From: Atopobiaceae bacterium
GTDB lineage: Bacteria > Actinomycetota > Coriobacteriia > Coriobacteriales > Atopobiaceae
Length of the DNA: 11,988 bases
Direction of reading: 5' to 3'
Assembly (NCBI GenBank): GCA_017460265.1
Contig: JAFUBJ010000164.1
Span: 1 to 11,988, forward strand
Below the pieces are notes generated by a model, which saw only the letters and a list, made by a program, of their open reading frames with translations, was not told the DNA's origin and ran no database searches. Within the stretch, counting starts at the first letter, position 1; the number at the start of each line of letters is the position of its first letter. Positions 1 through 6,897 of the stretch are shown piece by piece. The translations under genes were made by a program, and so were the position numbers.

Positions 1-1
1 C

Positions 2-226
2 GATGCTGGCGTGCAGGAGCTCAATCAGGAGGCAGGTTCTCTCTTTGACTCGTACTACGAGTTCGACTCGCATGGCGAAGCGTGCTGGTTCAACGAGGAC
101 AGGCAGAGGGAAGACTCCAGTCGCATGCTCGCCTTGGTGTCAGGGCTCAACGCCCGCCTTGCCGAGATCAATGACGGCTCGTTTACTGTCGAGGACCTCG
201 AGACGCCTTTCCTCTCCAGCCTGTAG
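2..226 (+). CDS. C-terminal end of an unrecognised protein (partial)
   Basis: The frame is open from the left edge to a TAG at 224-226 and gives about 74 residues, so the gene begins outside the window; the GTG at 11 is in frame but is probably internal. The visible part is acidic and soluble, with no signal peptide or membrane segment. It contains FDSYYEFDSHGEACWF near its start and ARLAEINDGSFTVEDLETP near its end, and looks like the end of a folded cytosolic protein. I do not recognise the family. A G+C-rich inverted repeat about 20 bases after the stop could terminate it. The longer overlapping frame at 3-557 has low-complexity Arg/Ser composition and is taken as a shadow. Confidence 0.5.
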   Translation, partial: DAGVQELNQEAGSLFDSYYEFDSHGEACWFNEDRQREDSSRMLALVSGLNARLAEINDGSFTVEDLETPFLSSL

Positions 227-244
227 GCGGTGTTTCCAATTGGT

Positions 245-280
245 GGAGGTCTCGTGCGCCGTGACGCGTGCGAGGCCTCC
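245..280 (+). terminator. Possible terminator hairpin after the first gene
   Basis: GGAGGTCTCG at 245-254 pairs with CGAGGCCTCC at 271-280: ten pairs, one of them a G-U, with a 16-base loop. It lies 18 bases after the stop of the partial gene. No T-run follows, so it is a weak candidate. Confidence 0.3.
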
Positions 281-666
281 TCATGCAGCTTGCAAGCCAT
301 CTGGACAAGAAAGAATGACTGTATTTCGTGAGTATCAAATGAGTACCAACGGAGACGAAACGTCGTGCTCGTTGGCGTATGAGGTAGACGCAAGTACACC
401 ACAACGCATCCGGACACATCTCATCCACGTCTACACTCATAGAGTGAGAATAAAATTCGGGACAAGACGGTGTATCGCACTCCACCCCGAAACACGACAA
501 AACAGCAGGTCAGAATTGGTGCGTTCGAGAAATCGGCGCACCACTTTTCTACACTAGAAAACGCTCCTTTCCGGATTATTTGTAGCGGAATTTGTGGCAC
601 CCCAGGAGCACCCACAGATCCCGAGGAACCACCCGACCTGCTCGCCAAACCACCGCAGCCTCGGCC
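281..666. other. Gene-free stretch with att-like motif
   Basis: I see no convincing coding region here. The open frames on both strands have shadow-like composition and no recognisable motif. The only structured parts are a small CACTC/GAGTG inverted repeat near 434-446 and the motif cluster at 556-600, which is annotated separately. Confidence 0.5.
556..600. repeat. Att-like motif cluster, first copy
   Basis: AGAAAACGCTCCTTTC at 556-571 is followed by two imperfect direct repeats, TTTGTAGCGG at 579-588 and TTTGTGGCAC at 591-600. Both components recur after the tyrosine-recombinase fragment: TTTGTAGCAG twice at 6618-6638, and the reverse complement of the first motif with one extra base at 6654-6670. 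Direct repeats of this kind next to an integrase suggest arm-type and core-type recombination sites. That role is inferred from the similarity and the location only. Confidence 0.35.
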
Positions 667-1221
667 TCATGACATCATCTCGTTCATGCGCCGCTGCACG
701 GCCGAGTAGTTTGCCCCGAGCCGCCTCTTCCTCTCGTCGCCGTTGCCGAACTCGCCCGCGATCACTCGGCGGGCCAGCGCGTCGACGTCCACGGCCCCGT
801 AGCCCAGGATCCGGTTCACCTCGGCCTTGACCTCGCCGTAGCGGTCGCCCAGCGCCGCGCGCCTTGCGTCGCCATTGCCGAACTCGCCGGCGATGACCCT
901 CTCCGCAAGCTCTGACGCGTCGCCGGAGGGCGCACCAGAGCCGGAACCACCCGGCGCGCCGCCCTTGTCGGCCTTGCCGTTGTAGTGCAAGACGCCGTCC
1001 CAGCTGCCACGGTAGTAGTCCTGGATGCGGCTCTCGCGCCCGGTCTGGTCGCCCGGCTTTGGGGGAAGAGCCTTGTAAGAGCGCGGGCTCAACGCCCGCG
1101 CCTGCTCGCTACAAACGCCACACTGTGGCGTTTGCTTAACGCTCGCAGCGTCGATGCCGCCGGTCTCCGAGCCGGTGAAGTGGCCGATCTTGCCGCCGCC
1201 AAGGCACATCGCCGTGTGGTT
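667..1221 (-). pseudogene. Remnant of NlpC/P60-like phage endolysin with two Cpl-7 repeats
   Basis: From an in-frame ATG at 1207-1209 this encodes 180 residues. It starts in the second half of a peptidase domain (HTAMCLGGG at 1218-1192, with the likely catalytic His) and continues through GDQTGRE and DYYRGSWDGVLHY. After a Gly/Ser/Ala linker come two Cpl-7 (CW_7) cell-wall binding repeats, residues about 99-134 and 142-179, both containing RVIAGEFGNGD. Such repeats bind peptidoglycan in phage lysins. The N-terminal half with the catalytic Cys is missing. Residues about 21-51 look like an insertion: they break the motif and correspond to two DNA palindromes. The fragment joins a GH25 fragment in another frame near 1222. 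The P60 assignment is moderate; the Cpl-7 repeats are clear. Confidence 0.65.
1081..1134. repeat. Two adjacent palindromes inside the endolysin remnant
   Basis: GCGCGGGC at 1081-1088 pairs with GCCCGCGC at 1094-1101 around a 5-base loop. CAAACGCCACA at 1112-1122 pairs with TGTGGCGTTTG at 1124-1134 around a single base, a near-perfect 23-bp palindrome. Both fall in the stretch (about 1057-1149) that appears inserted in the lysin coding sequence. They resemble terminator or small mobile palindromic sequence rather than protein-coding DNA. Confidence 0.6.
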
Positions 1222-1666
1222 AGCCGGTCCTCTCGTAGTTCGGGTACTGCGTCACCCACAGGGGATACGTCTTGGCCACGGATGTCCAGTCATAAGAGAA
1301 GAGCACGCTCTTGCTCGTGTAGATGCCGGGAGTGACGCCCGTCTTCGCCTTCACCCTGTCGAGCTACGCCTTCGCCCAGGCCACGCCCAGGTTCAGCGCG
1401 TCCGCCTCCCAGTCCAGGAACGGGATCGCCTTGCCGACGTACGGCTTGAAGGCGTTGATGAAGTGGTCAGCCTCGGTCTCAGCCGAGCCCTCGTAGCCGC
1501 GGTCCCGCGCGTAGTGGTAGCAGCCGAGCAGCTTGCCGGCCGCTAGGGTGTCGTTCGCGTGCCGCTCGAAGCACTCGTTCTTGTATCCGGCGCCTCCGGT
1601 CGCCTTCACGATGACGAAGTCGCAGCCGACCATGTTCGAGACGATGAGGTCGTCCTGCCAGGAGCT
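1222..1666 (-). pseudogene. GH25 lysozyme (muramidase) fragment with internal stop
   Basis: The translation shows a GH25 muramidase: SSWQDDLIV at the 5' end, FVIVKATGG, LLGCYHYARDRG, AIPFLDWEADALNLG with the catalytic D-x-E, and further on GVTPGIYTS and YPLWVTQYPNYE. GH25 enzymes cut the MurNAc-GlcNAc bond of peptidoglycan. The gene is broken three ways. The first conserved block (GIDxS, with a catalytic Asp) is gone, cut off next to the hairpin at 1680. A TAG at 1364-1366 stands where the family has Trp (AKA-stop-LDRV), consistent with a TGG to TAG change. After NYERTG another stop follows, and the sequence switches to a P60-type lysin in another frame. It is probably a prophage relic. Confidence 0.75.
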
Positions 1667-1679
1667 CCGTCCCAGCAGA

Positions 1680-1710
1680 AAACAAATCCCAGCCAAGCTG
1701 GGATTTGTTT
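1680..1710. terminator. Perfect 14-bp hairpin, likely bidirectional terminator
   Basis: AAACAAATCCCAGC at 1680-1693 pairs perfectly with GCTGGGATTTGTTT at 1697-1710 around a 3-base loop. Read on the minus strand it ends in TTTGTTTTC, which fits a Rho-independent terminator for the solute-binding protein operon. The truncated GH25 sequence begins just beyond it. Confidence 0.55.
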
Positions 1711-1713
1711 CTA

Positions 1714-1754
1714 GGCTGGATGAGTCGGGGAACGTATCTACGACTCATCCAGCC
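1714..1754. repeat. Perfect 14-bp inverted repeat
   Basis: GGCTGGATGAGTCG at 1714-1727 pairs perfectly with CGACTCATCCAGCC at 1741-1754 around a 13-base loop. It directly precedes, in the minus direction, the 1680-1710 hairpin, so transcripts from the operon at 1850-5727 would carry two stem-loops in tandem. It may be part of a double terminator or a 3'-end protecting structure. Confidence 0.55.
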
Positions 1755-1849
1755 AGGTTTTCTTCGCTGAGAGGGCGGAGTTTCCTACCGGTGGGGTTTC
1801 CTTCCTGGATACAAATCCCAAAGGATAGGTACCTTGTTGCACAGGCTTC

Positions 1850-3175
1850 TTACAGCTCGTACGTTCCGTACCCGGCGATTGCCTTATCGATCGACGCCTC
1901 GCCGTTCGCAACCTGGAAAGCCGCGACGCGGTATTGGATGGTGACGCCATCTGTCAGTCCGACTTCATGGGTCGAAATGACACGGCTTGGGTCAATCTTG
2001 CTGAACGGAGCGTACGCACCATCGAAGGAAAGGTCGGACGTCACCGTGAGCAGGCGCTTCGCGCGCGCGATGTCGTTAAGTTCCTGCTGGTTCACCAGGA
2101 AGCGCATGAACTCGTTCGCCATGTCGAGGTTTTCGCCTTCCTTGTTAACCGCAAACTGCACCGAAGGCTTGTCGAGAAGGCTGGCGCCCTCATCGGAGAG
2201 AGTAAACGGATAGAGGGCGTACGAGAACGGATGGGCGGAAAATGCTTCGGACTGGCTTTCGCGCTTTGCCGTGCCTGACGCCGTATCGCCCGAGCACAGT
2301 GCCATGGGGATATCGCCTTCGAAGAACCGCAGAATCAGCGCGTTGTAGCCGTCTTCAAGTTCGTTGCAGACATCGAGGTTGAAGCACCCATGTTCCATCA
2401 TGACGTTAACCTTCTCGAGGACTGGCCTCATGTATTCGCCAGCCGAGGGATCGAGCGAGTTAAGTTTCTCGACCATCTCGGGGTTCTTGGCGGCATCGCC
2501 ATACATGAGCTCGCCAACGAGGTGTCCGTACGCAGACGCAACATTGTAGGTCAAAATGGGAGTGGGATACCCCGCCTTGTTGAACGCATCGCATGCAGCC
2601 AGCAGCTCCTCGTAGTTTGTCGGAACGCTGATCTTCTCCTTTTCGAAGAGGTCCTCGTTCACAAGGATGCCGGAAGTGCTGGAGAATATGGGGGCCATGG
2701 GGCACGCCCCCGCATCGTCTTTGCACAGCAAGCTCGGGCGCACGCACGACAAGTCGATGCCAAGCGCCGAATCGGAGAGGTCCTCGGCGTGCTCGAACAC
2801 CGGCTTGTAGCTGCCGGAATCCATCATGTAGTCGAACGCGAAATAGATGTCAGGCGCATCTTCGGAGTTCAAGGCCGTAGAAACGACGTTGTTGTAGTCG
2901 TCAAGCTTGGTGTAGCTCAGCTCGACGTCGGGATAGTACTCGTTGAACTTATCGAATTCAGCTTCAAGCGCCTCAAAGTTATCGTAGCTGCCAGCTACGG
3001 AAAGGGAGCATTTCGTGGCGGTATCGAGCGAGGGGGTAAAGCCCTCCTGCTCGCCCGCCTGCCCCGATGGCACCGCAGACCCGGAAGAACCCGACGATGC
3101 GGCGCAGGCCGCCAACGCGACCGAGACGAGCGCAATAGATAAAACGACCAGGCAACGCACCACAGACTTTCTCAT
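1850..3175 (-). CDS. Lipoprotein solute-binding protein of ABC-transporter type
   Basis: The 441-residue product has a lipoprotein signal: basic MRKSVVR, a hydrophobic core and the lipobox LAAC with the lipidated Cys at 24, then a Ser/Gly-rich linker. The mature part is that of a family 1 (UgpB/MalE-like) extracellular solute-binding protein: FEALEAEFDKFNEYYPDVEL, APDIYF near 105, FSSTSGILVNEDLFEKEKI, PTNYEELLAACDAF, and late FAVNKEGENLDMANEFMRFL. These bind sugars or other small solutes outside the membrane. The start overlaps the kinase stop as ATGA (3172-3175), so translation is probably coupled. No permease or ATPase gene is adjacent, unusual for a dedicated transporter; I infer it may present a ligand to the kinase, or work with a transporter elsewhere. 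The ligand cannot be read from the sequence. Confidence 0.88.
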   Translation of the reverse strand: MRKSVVRCLVVLSIALVSVALAACAASSGSSGSAVPSGQAGEQEGFTPSLDTATKCSLSVAGSYDNFEALEAEFDKFNEYYPDVELSYTKLDDYNNVVSTALNSEDAPDIYFAFDYMMDSGSYKPVFEHAEDLSDSALGIDLSCVRPSLLCKDDAGACPMAPIFSSTSGILVNEDLFEKEKISVPTNYEELLAACDAFNKAGYPTPILTYNVASAYGHLVGELMYGDAAKNPEMVEKLNSLDPSAGEYMRPVLEKVNVMMEHGCFNLDVCNELEDGYNALILRFFEGDIPMALCSGDTASGTAKRESQSEAFSAHPFSYALYPFTLSDEGASLLDKPSVQFAVNKEGENLDMANEFMRFLVNQQELNDIARAKRLLTVTSDLSFDGAYAPFSKIDPSRVISTHEVGLTDGVTIQYRVAAFQVANGEASIDKAIAGYGTYEL

Positions 3176-5727
3176 AACTTGCCCTCCTTCACCCTTCTAA
3201 TCTCTTTCAAAACGATCTTGATATCAATCGGCTTAGCGATATGACCGTTCATGCCAGCATCCATGCATTTTGCAACGTCTTCGGAAAACGCATCTGCCGT
3301 CATTGCGATAATCGGAATTGTCGACGGCCACTCGCCAGGCAGAGCGCGGATGGCTTTCGTGGCCTCGATACCGTTCATGATGGGCATTTGCACGTCCATG
3401 AACACGAGGTCGTAATCTCCTGGCTGCGATGACGCAAGCATATCGACCGCAATCTGGCCGTTTTCGGCGCGCACTGACCCGATGCCGTGCATGTCGAGCA
3501 ACATGTTGAGAATCTCCCAGTTGATGTCGTTGTCCTCGGCGGCGAGCACGCGCATACCCGCAATGTCGGAATGGTCGTCCTCGTTGGCATCCGTCGCTTC
3601 CGTCAAATTCAGAAGCTCGTTGATCGCACGATAGAGCGTGGACTTAAACAGCGGCTTGGATATGAACCCGTCGGCGCCGGCCTCTTTCGCGCTTTCCTCG
3701 ATGTCGGACCAATCGTATGCCGAGACAAGGATAATCGGCACCTGCTCCCCGACCAGGGCGCGCATGCGGCGCACGACCTCGATACCATCCATGTCGGGCA
3801 TCTTCCAATCCACGATGATGACGCCATAGTCATCGTGCAGGCTGTGTCGCGCCCCCACCATCTCGAGCGCCTGCGCGCCCGAAGAAGCCACCTCAACGCG
3901 CGCGTCGAGCGAGTTGAACGTGTACTGGGCGGTCTGGAGGAAGACCTCGTCATCGTCGACGAGCAGCGCATCGACGGATTCCAGGGTCATATCCTCGGGC
4001 TCGCGCTCCGCAATGAGCAGGTCGAGCGTGACGGTAAATGTCGTCCCCTCGCCCAGCTTGCTCTGGCATTCGATCGTACCTCCCATGAGGTCGATCATCT
4101 GCTTGGTGATAGCCAGGCCGAGTCCCGTGCCCTGGACCTTGTTCACGCGGCTGTCGGTTTGGCGCGAGAACGACTCGTACATGTGCTCCATGAACTCCTC
4201 GCTCATGCCCATGCCCGTGTCGGCTACGCGGTAGACCAGGCGCACCATGCCGGGCGTCTCGCTCTCCAGCTCCTGCAAGTCGACCACGACGCTACCGAAA
4301 GGCTCGGTGTACTTGAGGGCGTTCGACAAGATGTTGATGAACACCTGGTTGATGCGCAGCTGATCGGCGTACAGGTACTCGTGTTCCACGGCGTTGGCAT
4401 GGAACTGGAAGGCGATATTCTTCTCCTTCACCATGGGCTGCGAAATGTTGACGAGGTTCTCGGTTACCTCCACGATCGAGAAGGTTACCGGCGTGAGGGT
4501 GAGCTTGCCGCTTTCCACCTTGGAAATATCCAGGATGTCGTTGATAAGCGTGAGCAAGTGGTTGCTCGCAAGCCCAATCTTATGCAAGCTGTCCTTGACA
4601 ATGGCCGGATCGTCGACGTTGCGTTGAGCGATGGTCGTCAACCCCAGAATCGCGTTCATGGGCGTGCGGATATCGTGGGACATGGCTGAGAGGAAGTCGC
4701 TCTTCGCGCGATTCGCCGCCTCGGCTTCCTTCGCGGCCTCATCCAGGCGCGCGTTGAACCAATTCATGAAGGCCATGTCGAAGATGAGCAGGAACAGAAG
4801 GGCGCAAGCAACCCCGCCGATCAAGAACCAGTCGACGTTGCTTCGATTCAAGCTGCTCGATTGGATGTAGTTCAGGATTGTCCAGCCTTGGTTCGCGCTG
4901 ATCGGCACATACGCTATCAGGCATTCCTCACCGCGCGAGTTGTCCATGAAAAACGACCCACTCTGCGTTGTAAGACGCTCTTTTAGCTCTTCGACCCCAG
5001 CTGCATCAATCTGGTTGTACGACTTGTAGAACTCGACGAAGTTGCTGTTCTTGTAATCGTGGCCTTTGATGATGTAGTTGCTGTCGCTGTCGACGAGCGA
5101 GACTTCAGCGTCTTCGTACCGGTCGCTGGGAAACACCCATTTTTCCTGGAGTTTCTCCAAGGGGATAACGCGCAAAAGGATCGCCTCGCGCTGCTTCGAC
5201 CTGTCACTGGAATCCACAAGCGAGATCTTGTTGCAAAACGCCAGCGATTGAACACCGGTCATAGGGTTTGTGTAGGATCGTGAGACGTTGATAGCACCAT
5301 CTTGCTCGTCCAGCTTGTCAAGCCTTATGGGAAGGCCGATCGCCTTGTACGACACGGCGTAGTCATCTTCCGCGCCCGTCTTGGGGCGCGTCGAGAGCCC
5401 CTCGAGCGATCCGTCGTCTGTGAAAACGATGTGTGCAGCGTTTTCGGTCGACACATGGGAAGCCCTGACGAACGATGCCGCCTCGTCAATGGTCATAGGC
5501 TCGCTGTTGATGTAACGCGCCCAAACGTTGCAGATATTCTGCTCGCCCTCGAGGTAATTTGCCGTCACCTGCTCCATGGTGACGGTCGCCGTCTCGAACT
5601 GGGCCACCTCATCGTTAATCGACTCGCTAGCTGCCCGCTGCACGTGCAGCAAAACGAAGCCTATGATGCCGAGCATGACAGCTACGTTCACCAGAATTAT
5701 CAGATATCGTTTGTTCCCCGTTTGCAT
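3172..5727 (-). CDS. Hybrid sensor histidine kinase with two receiver domains
   Basis: The product is 851 residues from the ATG at 5727. I prefer this to the in-frame TTG at 5754 because AAAAGG lies just upstream and the likely promoter puts the transcript start between the two. Order: TM helix about 8-28; extracytoplasmic region about 30-300, probably a Cache-like sensor; TM about 301-321; HisKA with SHDIRTPMNA (His351); HATPase with NILSNALKYT, ADTGMGMS and GTGLGLAI; first receiver about 586-705 (phospho-Asp640 in VDWKMPDMDG, Lys691); second receiver about 725-850 (Asp778 in FMDVQMPIMNG, Lys832 in AKP). There is no DNA-binding output domain, so the signal must pass to another protein or be read through the second receiver. 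The gene is translationally coupled to the solute-binding lipoprotein. All key residues are present, so it looks functional. Confidence 0.9.
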   Translation of the reverse strand: MQTGNKRYLIILVNVAVMLGIIGFVLLHVQRAASESINDEVAQFETATVTMEQVTANYLEGEQNICNVWARYINSEPMTIDEAASFVRASHVSTENAAHIVFTDDGSLEGLSTRPKTGAEDDYAVSYKAIGLPIRLDKLDEQDGAINVSRSYTNPMTGVQSLAFCNKISLVDSSDRSKQREAILLRVIPLEKLQEKWVFPSDRYEDAEVSLVDSDSNYIIKGHDYKNSNFVEFYKSYNQIDAAGVEELKERLTTQSGSFFMDNSRGEECLIAYVPISANQGWTILNYIQSSSLNRSNVDWFLIGGVACALLFLLIFDMAFMNWFNARLDEAAKEAEAANRAKSDFLSAMSHDIRTPMNAILGLTTIAQRNVDDPAIVKDSLHKIGLASNHLLTLINDILDISKVESGKLTLTPVTFSIVEVTENLVNISQPMVKEKNIAFQFHANAVEHEYLYADQLRINQVFINILSNALKYTEPFGSVVVDLQELESETPGMVRLVYRVADTGMGMSEEFMEHMYESFSRQTDSRVNKVQGTGLGLAITKQMIDLMGGTIECQSKLGEGTTFTVTLDLLIAEREPEDMTLESVDALLVDDDEVFLQTAQYTFNSLDARVEVASSGAQALEMVGARHSLHDDYGVIIVDWKMPDMDGIEVVRRMRALVGEQVPIILVSAYDWSDIEESAKEAGADGFISKPLFKSTLYRAINELLNLTEATDANEDDHSDIAGMRVLAAEDNDINWEILNMLLDMHGIGSVRAENGQIAVDMLASSQPGDYDLVFMDVQMPIMNGIEATKAIRALPGEWPSTIPIIAMTADAFSEDVAKCMDAGMNGHIAKPIDIKIVLKEIRRVKEGKL

Positions 5728-5756
5728 CCCGAGCCTTTTCCGCTTCGTATGCAAGC

Positions 5757-5784
5757 ATTATCCCATGGTTTACCCATTGTTGAA
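5757..5784 (-). promoter_or_regulatory. Likely promoter of the kinase/binding-protein operon
   Basis: On the minus strand TTCAAC (5784-5779) is followed after 16 bases by GATAAT (5762-5757), a good -10 with a weak -35. Initiation would fall near 5750, upstream of the ATG at 5727 and at about the TTG at 5754. This supports the ATG start. Confidence 0.45.
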
Positions 5785-5900
5785 GCGGAAATCACCCTCT
5801 GCTTACCAACCGCAAACACACATCAAGCTAGGACTGGAACTGGGGCGGGCATCCTGAACGAGTGGGACGGGCTTCTTGGAAGAAAATCCCAGTTGAAAAA

Positions 5901-5965
5901 CGTCCCCAACCCTCTGTTTGTGCCAAAGTGCTTGGTTATCTGGCACGAGCGGCGGGTTGGGGACG
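5901..5965. repeat. Long two-stage hairpin
   Basis: CGTCCCCAACCC at 5901-5912 pairs perfectly with GGGTTGGGGACG at 5954-5965. Inside, GTGCCA at 5920-5925 pairs with TGGCAC at 5941-5946 around a 15-base loop. The whole is a 65-base two-stage stem-loop without a coding context. It may be a structured leader, an RNA element or a terminator. Confidence 0.5.
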
Positions 5966-6009
5966 GATGAGCCGGAGATGCGTCCTCCGGCCCGGCAACG
6001 GCAACGGCA

Positions 6010-6040
6010 ACCGGGGCGGAAGCATCGCCTCCGCCCCGGT
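6010..6040. terminator. G+C-rich hairpin, possible terminator
   Basis: ACCGGGGCGGA at 6010-6020 pairs perfectly with TCCGCCCCGGT at 6030-6040 around a 9-base loop. It lies some 45 bases beyond the stop of the minus-strand Ig-like fragment. No clear T-run follows in either direction. Confidence 0.4.
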
Positions 6041-6066
6041 CCCGCGCAGTATGCGGCGCCGCGCGC

Positions 6067-6084
6067 CGCGGCCTTGAGGCCGCG
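6067..6084 (-). terminator. Short hairpin abutting the stop of the Ig-like fragment
   Basis: CGCGGCC at 6067-6073 pairs with GGCCGCG at 6078-6084 around TTGA, directly after the minus-strand stop at 6087. Position and stability suit a terminator, but it lacks a T-run. Confidence 0.35.
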
Positions 6085-6086
6085 CG

Positions 6087-6297
6087 CTACTTCACGGTCA
6101 CCTTGACCCTCTTGGCTACGCCGTTCTGGGCATAGGCGTAAACGTAGCAGCTGCCCTTGGCCTTGGCCCTGATCACGCCCCTGGCCGACACGGTCGCGAC
6201 CTTGGGATTGGTGGACTCGTAGCGCATCTTCACGATCCCCTTCAAGCTGGCGCCCTTGGCACCCTTAGCCTTGGAGGAGAGCTTGAGCGGCCCAAGC
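6087..6297 (-). pseudogene. C-terminal fragment of an Ig-like (BIG2-type) surface protein
   Basis: The last 65-70 residues before the stop at 6087 have the pattern of a bacterial Ig-like group 2 domain: LKGIVKMRYESTNPKVATV, then GVIRAKAKGSCYVYAYA and the terminal RVKVTVK. Such domains occur in tandem in large secreted or wall-attached proteins as stalks or adhesion modules. The open frame runs on to 6455, but beyond about 6297 it is antisense to a recombinase fragment and has no domain character. The gene has therefore lost its signal peptide and main body, and the ATG at 6455 is an accident of the junction. It is most likely not functional. Confidence 0.55.
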
Positions 6298-6570
6298 CCC
6301 GTCATCACGGACAACTGCGGCACCCGCGTCCTGCCCACGAGCCTCAGCCGGTGGTGGACCGAGGACCGCCCCAAGTACGGGCTCGACGGATGGTGTCTGC
6401 ACGAGTTCCGCCATACGTATCTCACCCTGCTCGCCATCCAGGGCGTGCACCCCAAGGTGATGCAGGAGCTCGCCGGGCACTACAGCTCCCAGATCTCCAT
6501 GGACATCTACACGCACGTGAACATGGACTCGAAGAGGCAGGCCGTCGATATCGTGTCGGCCGTCTTCTAG
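6298..6570 (+). pseudogene. C-terminal fragment of a tyrosine recombinase (integrase)
   Basis: About 90 residues match the end of a phage or ICE tyrosine recombinase: PTSLSRWW, then LHEFRHTYLTLL (His-x-x-Arg), GVHPKVMQELAGH (the second His) and the nucleophile Tyr in MDIYTHV. The first catalytic Arg and all of the core-binding and arm-binding domains are missing, so it cannot be active alone. The open frame extends upstream to 6256 through sequence belonging to the opposite-strand Ig-like gene, which places a recombination junction at about 6290-6300. Direct repeats just downstream look like integrase binding sites. It is a relic of an integrated element. Confidence 0.75.
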
Positions 6571-6575
6571 CCGGT

Positions 6576-6607
6576 GCTTGTGGCGGGGTTCGGCGCCCGC
6601 TACAAGC
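6576..6607 (+). terminator. Hairpin after the recombinase fragment
   Basis: GCTTGTGGCGGG at 6576-6587 pairs with CCCGCTACAAGC at 6596-6607, twelve pairs including one G-U, with an 8-base loop. It begins 5 bases after the recombinase stop. There is no T-run immediately after it. Confidence 0.4.
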
Positions 6608-6617
6608 GCGGGGACGA

Positions 6618-6670
6618 TTTGTAGCAGTTTTGTAGCAGCCGAGGCACCGACGAGAAAGGAGCCGTTTTCT
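6618..6670. repeat. Att-like motif cluster, second copy
   Basis: TTTGTAGCAG occurs at 6618-6627 and again at 6629-6638 (11-base period). GAAAGGAGCCGTTTTCT follows at 6654-6670 and is itself an imperfect dyad (GAAA/TTTTC ends). Both components also occur at 556-600, with the second in inverse orientation. Placement just after an integrase gene fits arm sites plus a core or attachment site. The role is inferred. Confidence 0.4.
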
Positions 6671-6770
6671 TACCCCCTCTGACCTGCGGTAATGTGAGCG
6701 CGATAATTTCCCCTAACCAGATGTAACTACCGAGTGGGAATAACTCAGCACATTATCGTGAGGTTTCTCT

Positions 6771-6812
6771 GACGGCGCATCCGGTGGGCTTTGGTCCACC
6801 CGGTGCGCCGTC
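6771..6812 (+). terminator. Rho-independent terminator candidate
   Basis: GACGGCGCA at 6771-6779 pairs with TGCGCCGTC at 6804-6812, and GGTGG above it pairs with CCACC, separated by an internal mismatch. TTGCGTTTG follows on the plus strand. Its strength and 3' tail make it the best plus-strand terminator in this part. Confidence 0.6.
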
Positions 6813-6897
6813 TTGCGTTTGTGAGCCTGCGAGCCAGTCGAGAGGTTGCTGGCCCACTTTGCTCTGCGAAGTCAATTAAAGGCCAGTTAAGGCACAT

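Larger units (their letters stand above)
5785..6086. other. Gene-free, hairpin-rich intergenic stretch
   Basis: No plausible gene is seen. The stretch lies between the promoter of the kinase operon and the end of the Ig-like fragment, both on the minus strand. It holds three inverted repeats (5901-5965, 6010-6040, 6067-6084), annotated separately, which probably include the terminator of the surface-protein remnant. Confidence 0.5.

Noticed and set aside
3..557. A 184-codon frame overlapping the first gene
   Set aside because: It has low-complexity Ser/Arg/Thr composition and no motif, and it conflicts with a more protein-like frame at 2-226.
2390..3142. A 250-codon plus-strand frame
   Set aside because: It is antisense to the solute-binding protein gene, whose lipobox and family motifs are clear.
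3487..4689. A 400-codon open frame on the plus strand
   Set aside because: It is antisense to the kinase gene, rich in His, Asp, Val and Arg as expected for a shadow of a high-GC gene, and has no domain motif.
5728..5754. Upstream TTG start for the kinase
   Set aside because: It has no ribosome binding site and lies at or before the likely transcription start; the ATG at 5727 has a good site.
5302..5970. A 222-codon plus-strand frame running out of the kinase region
   Set aside because: It starts antisense to the kinase, crosses its promoter and ends in a hairpin; there is no recognisable domain or good ribosome binding site.
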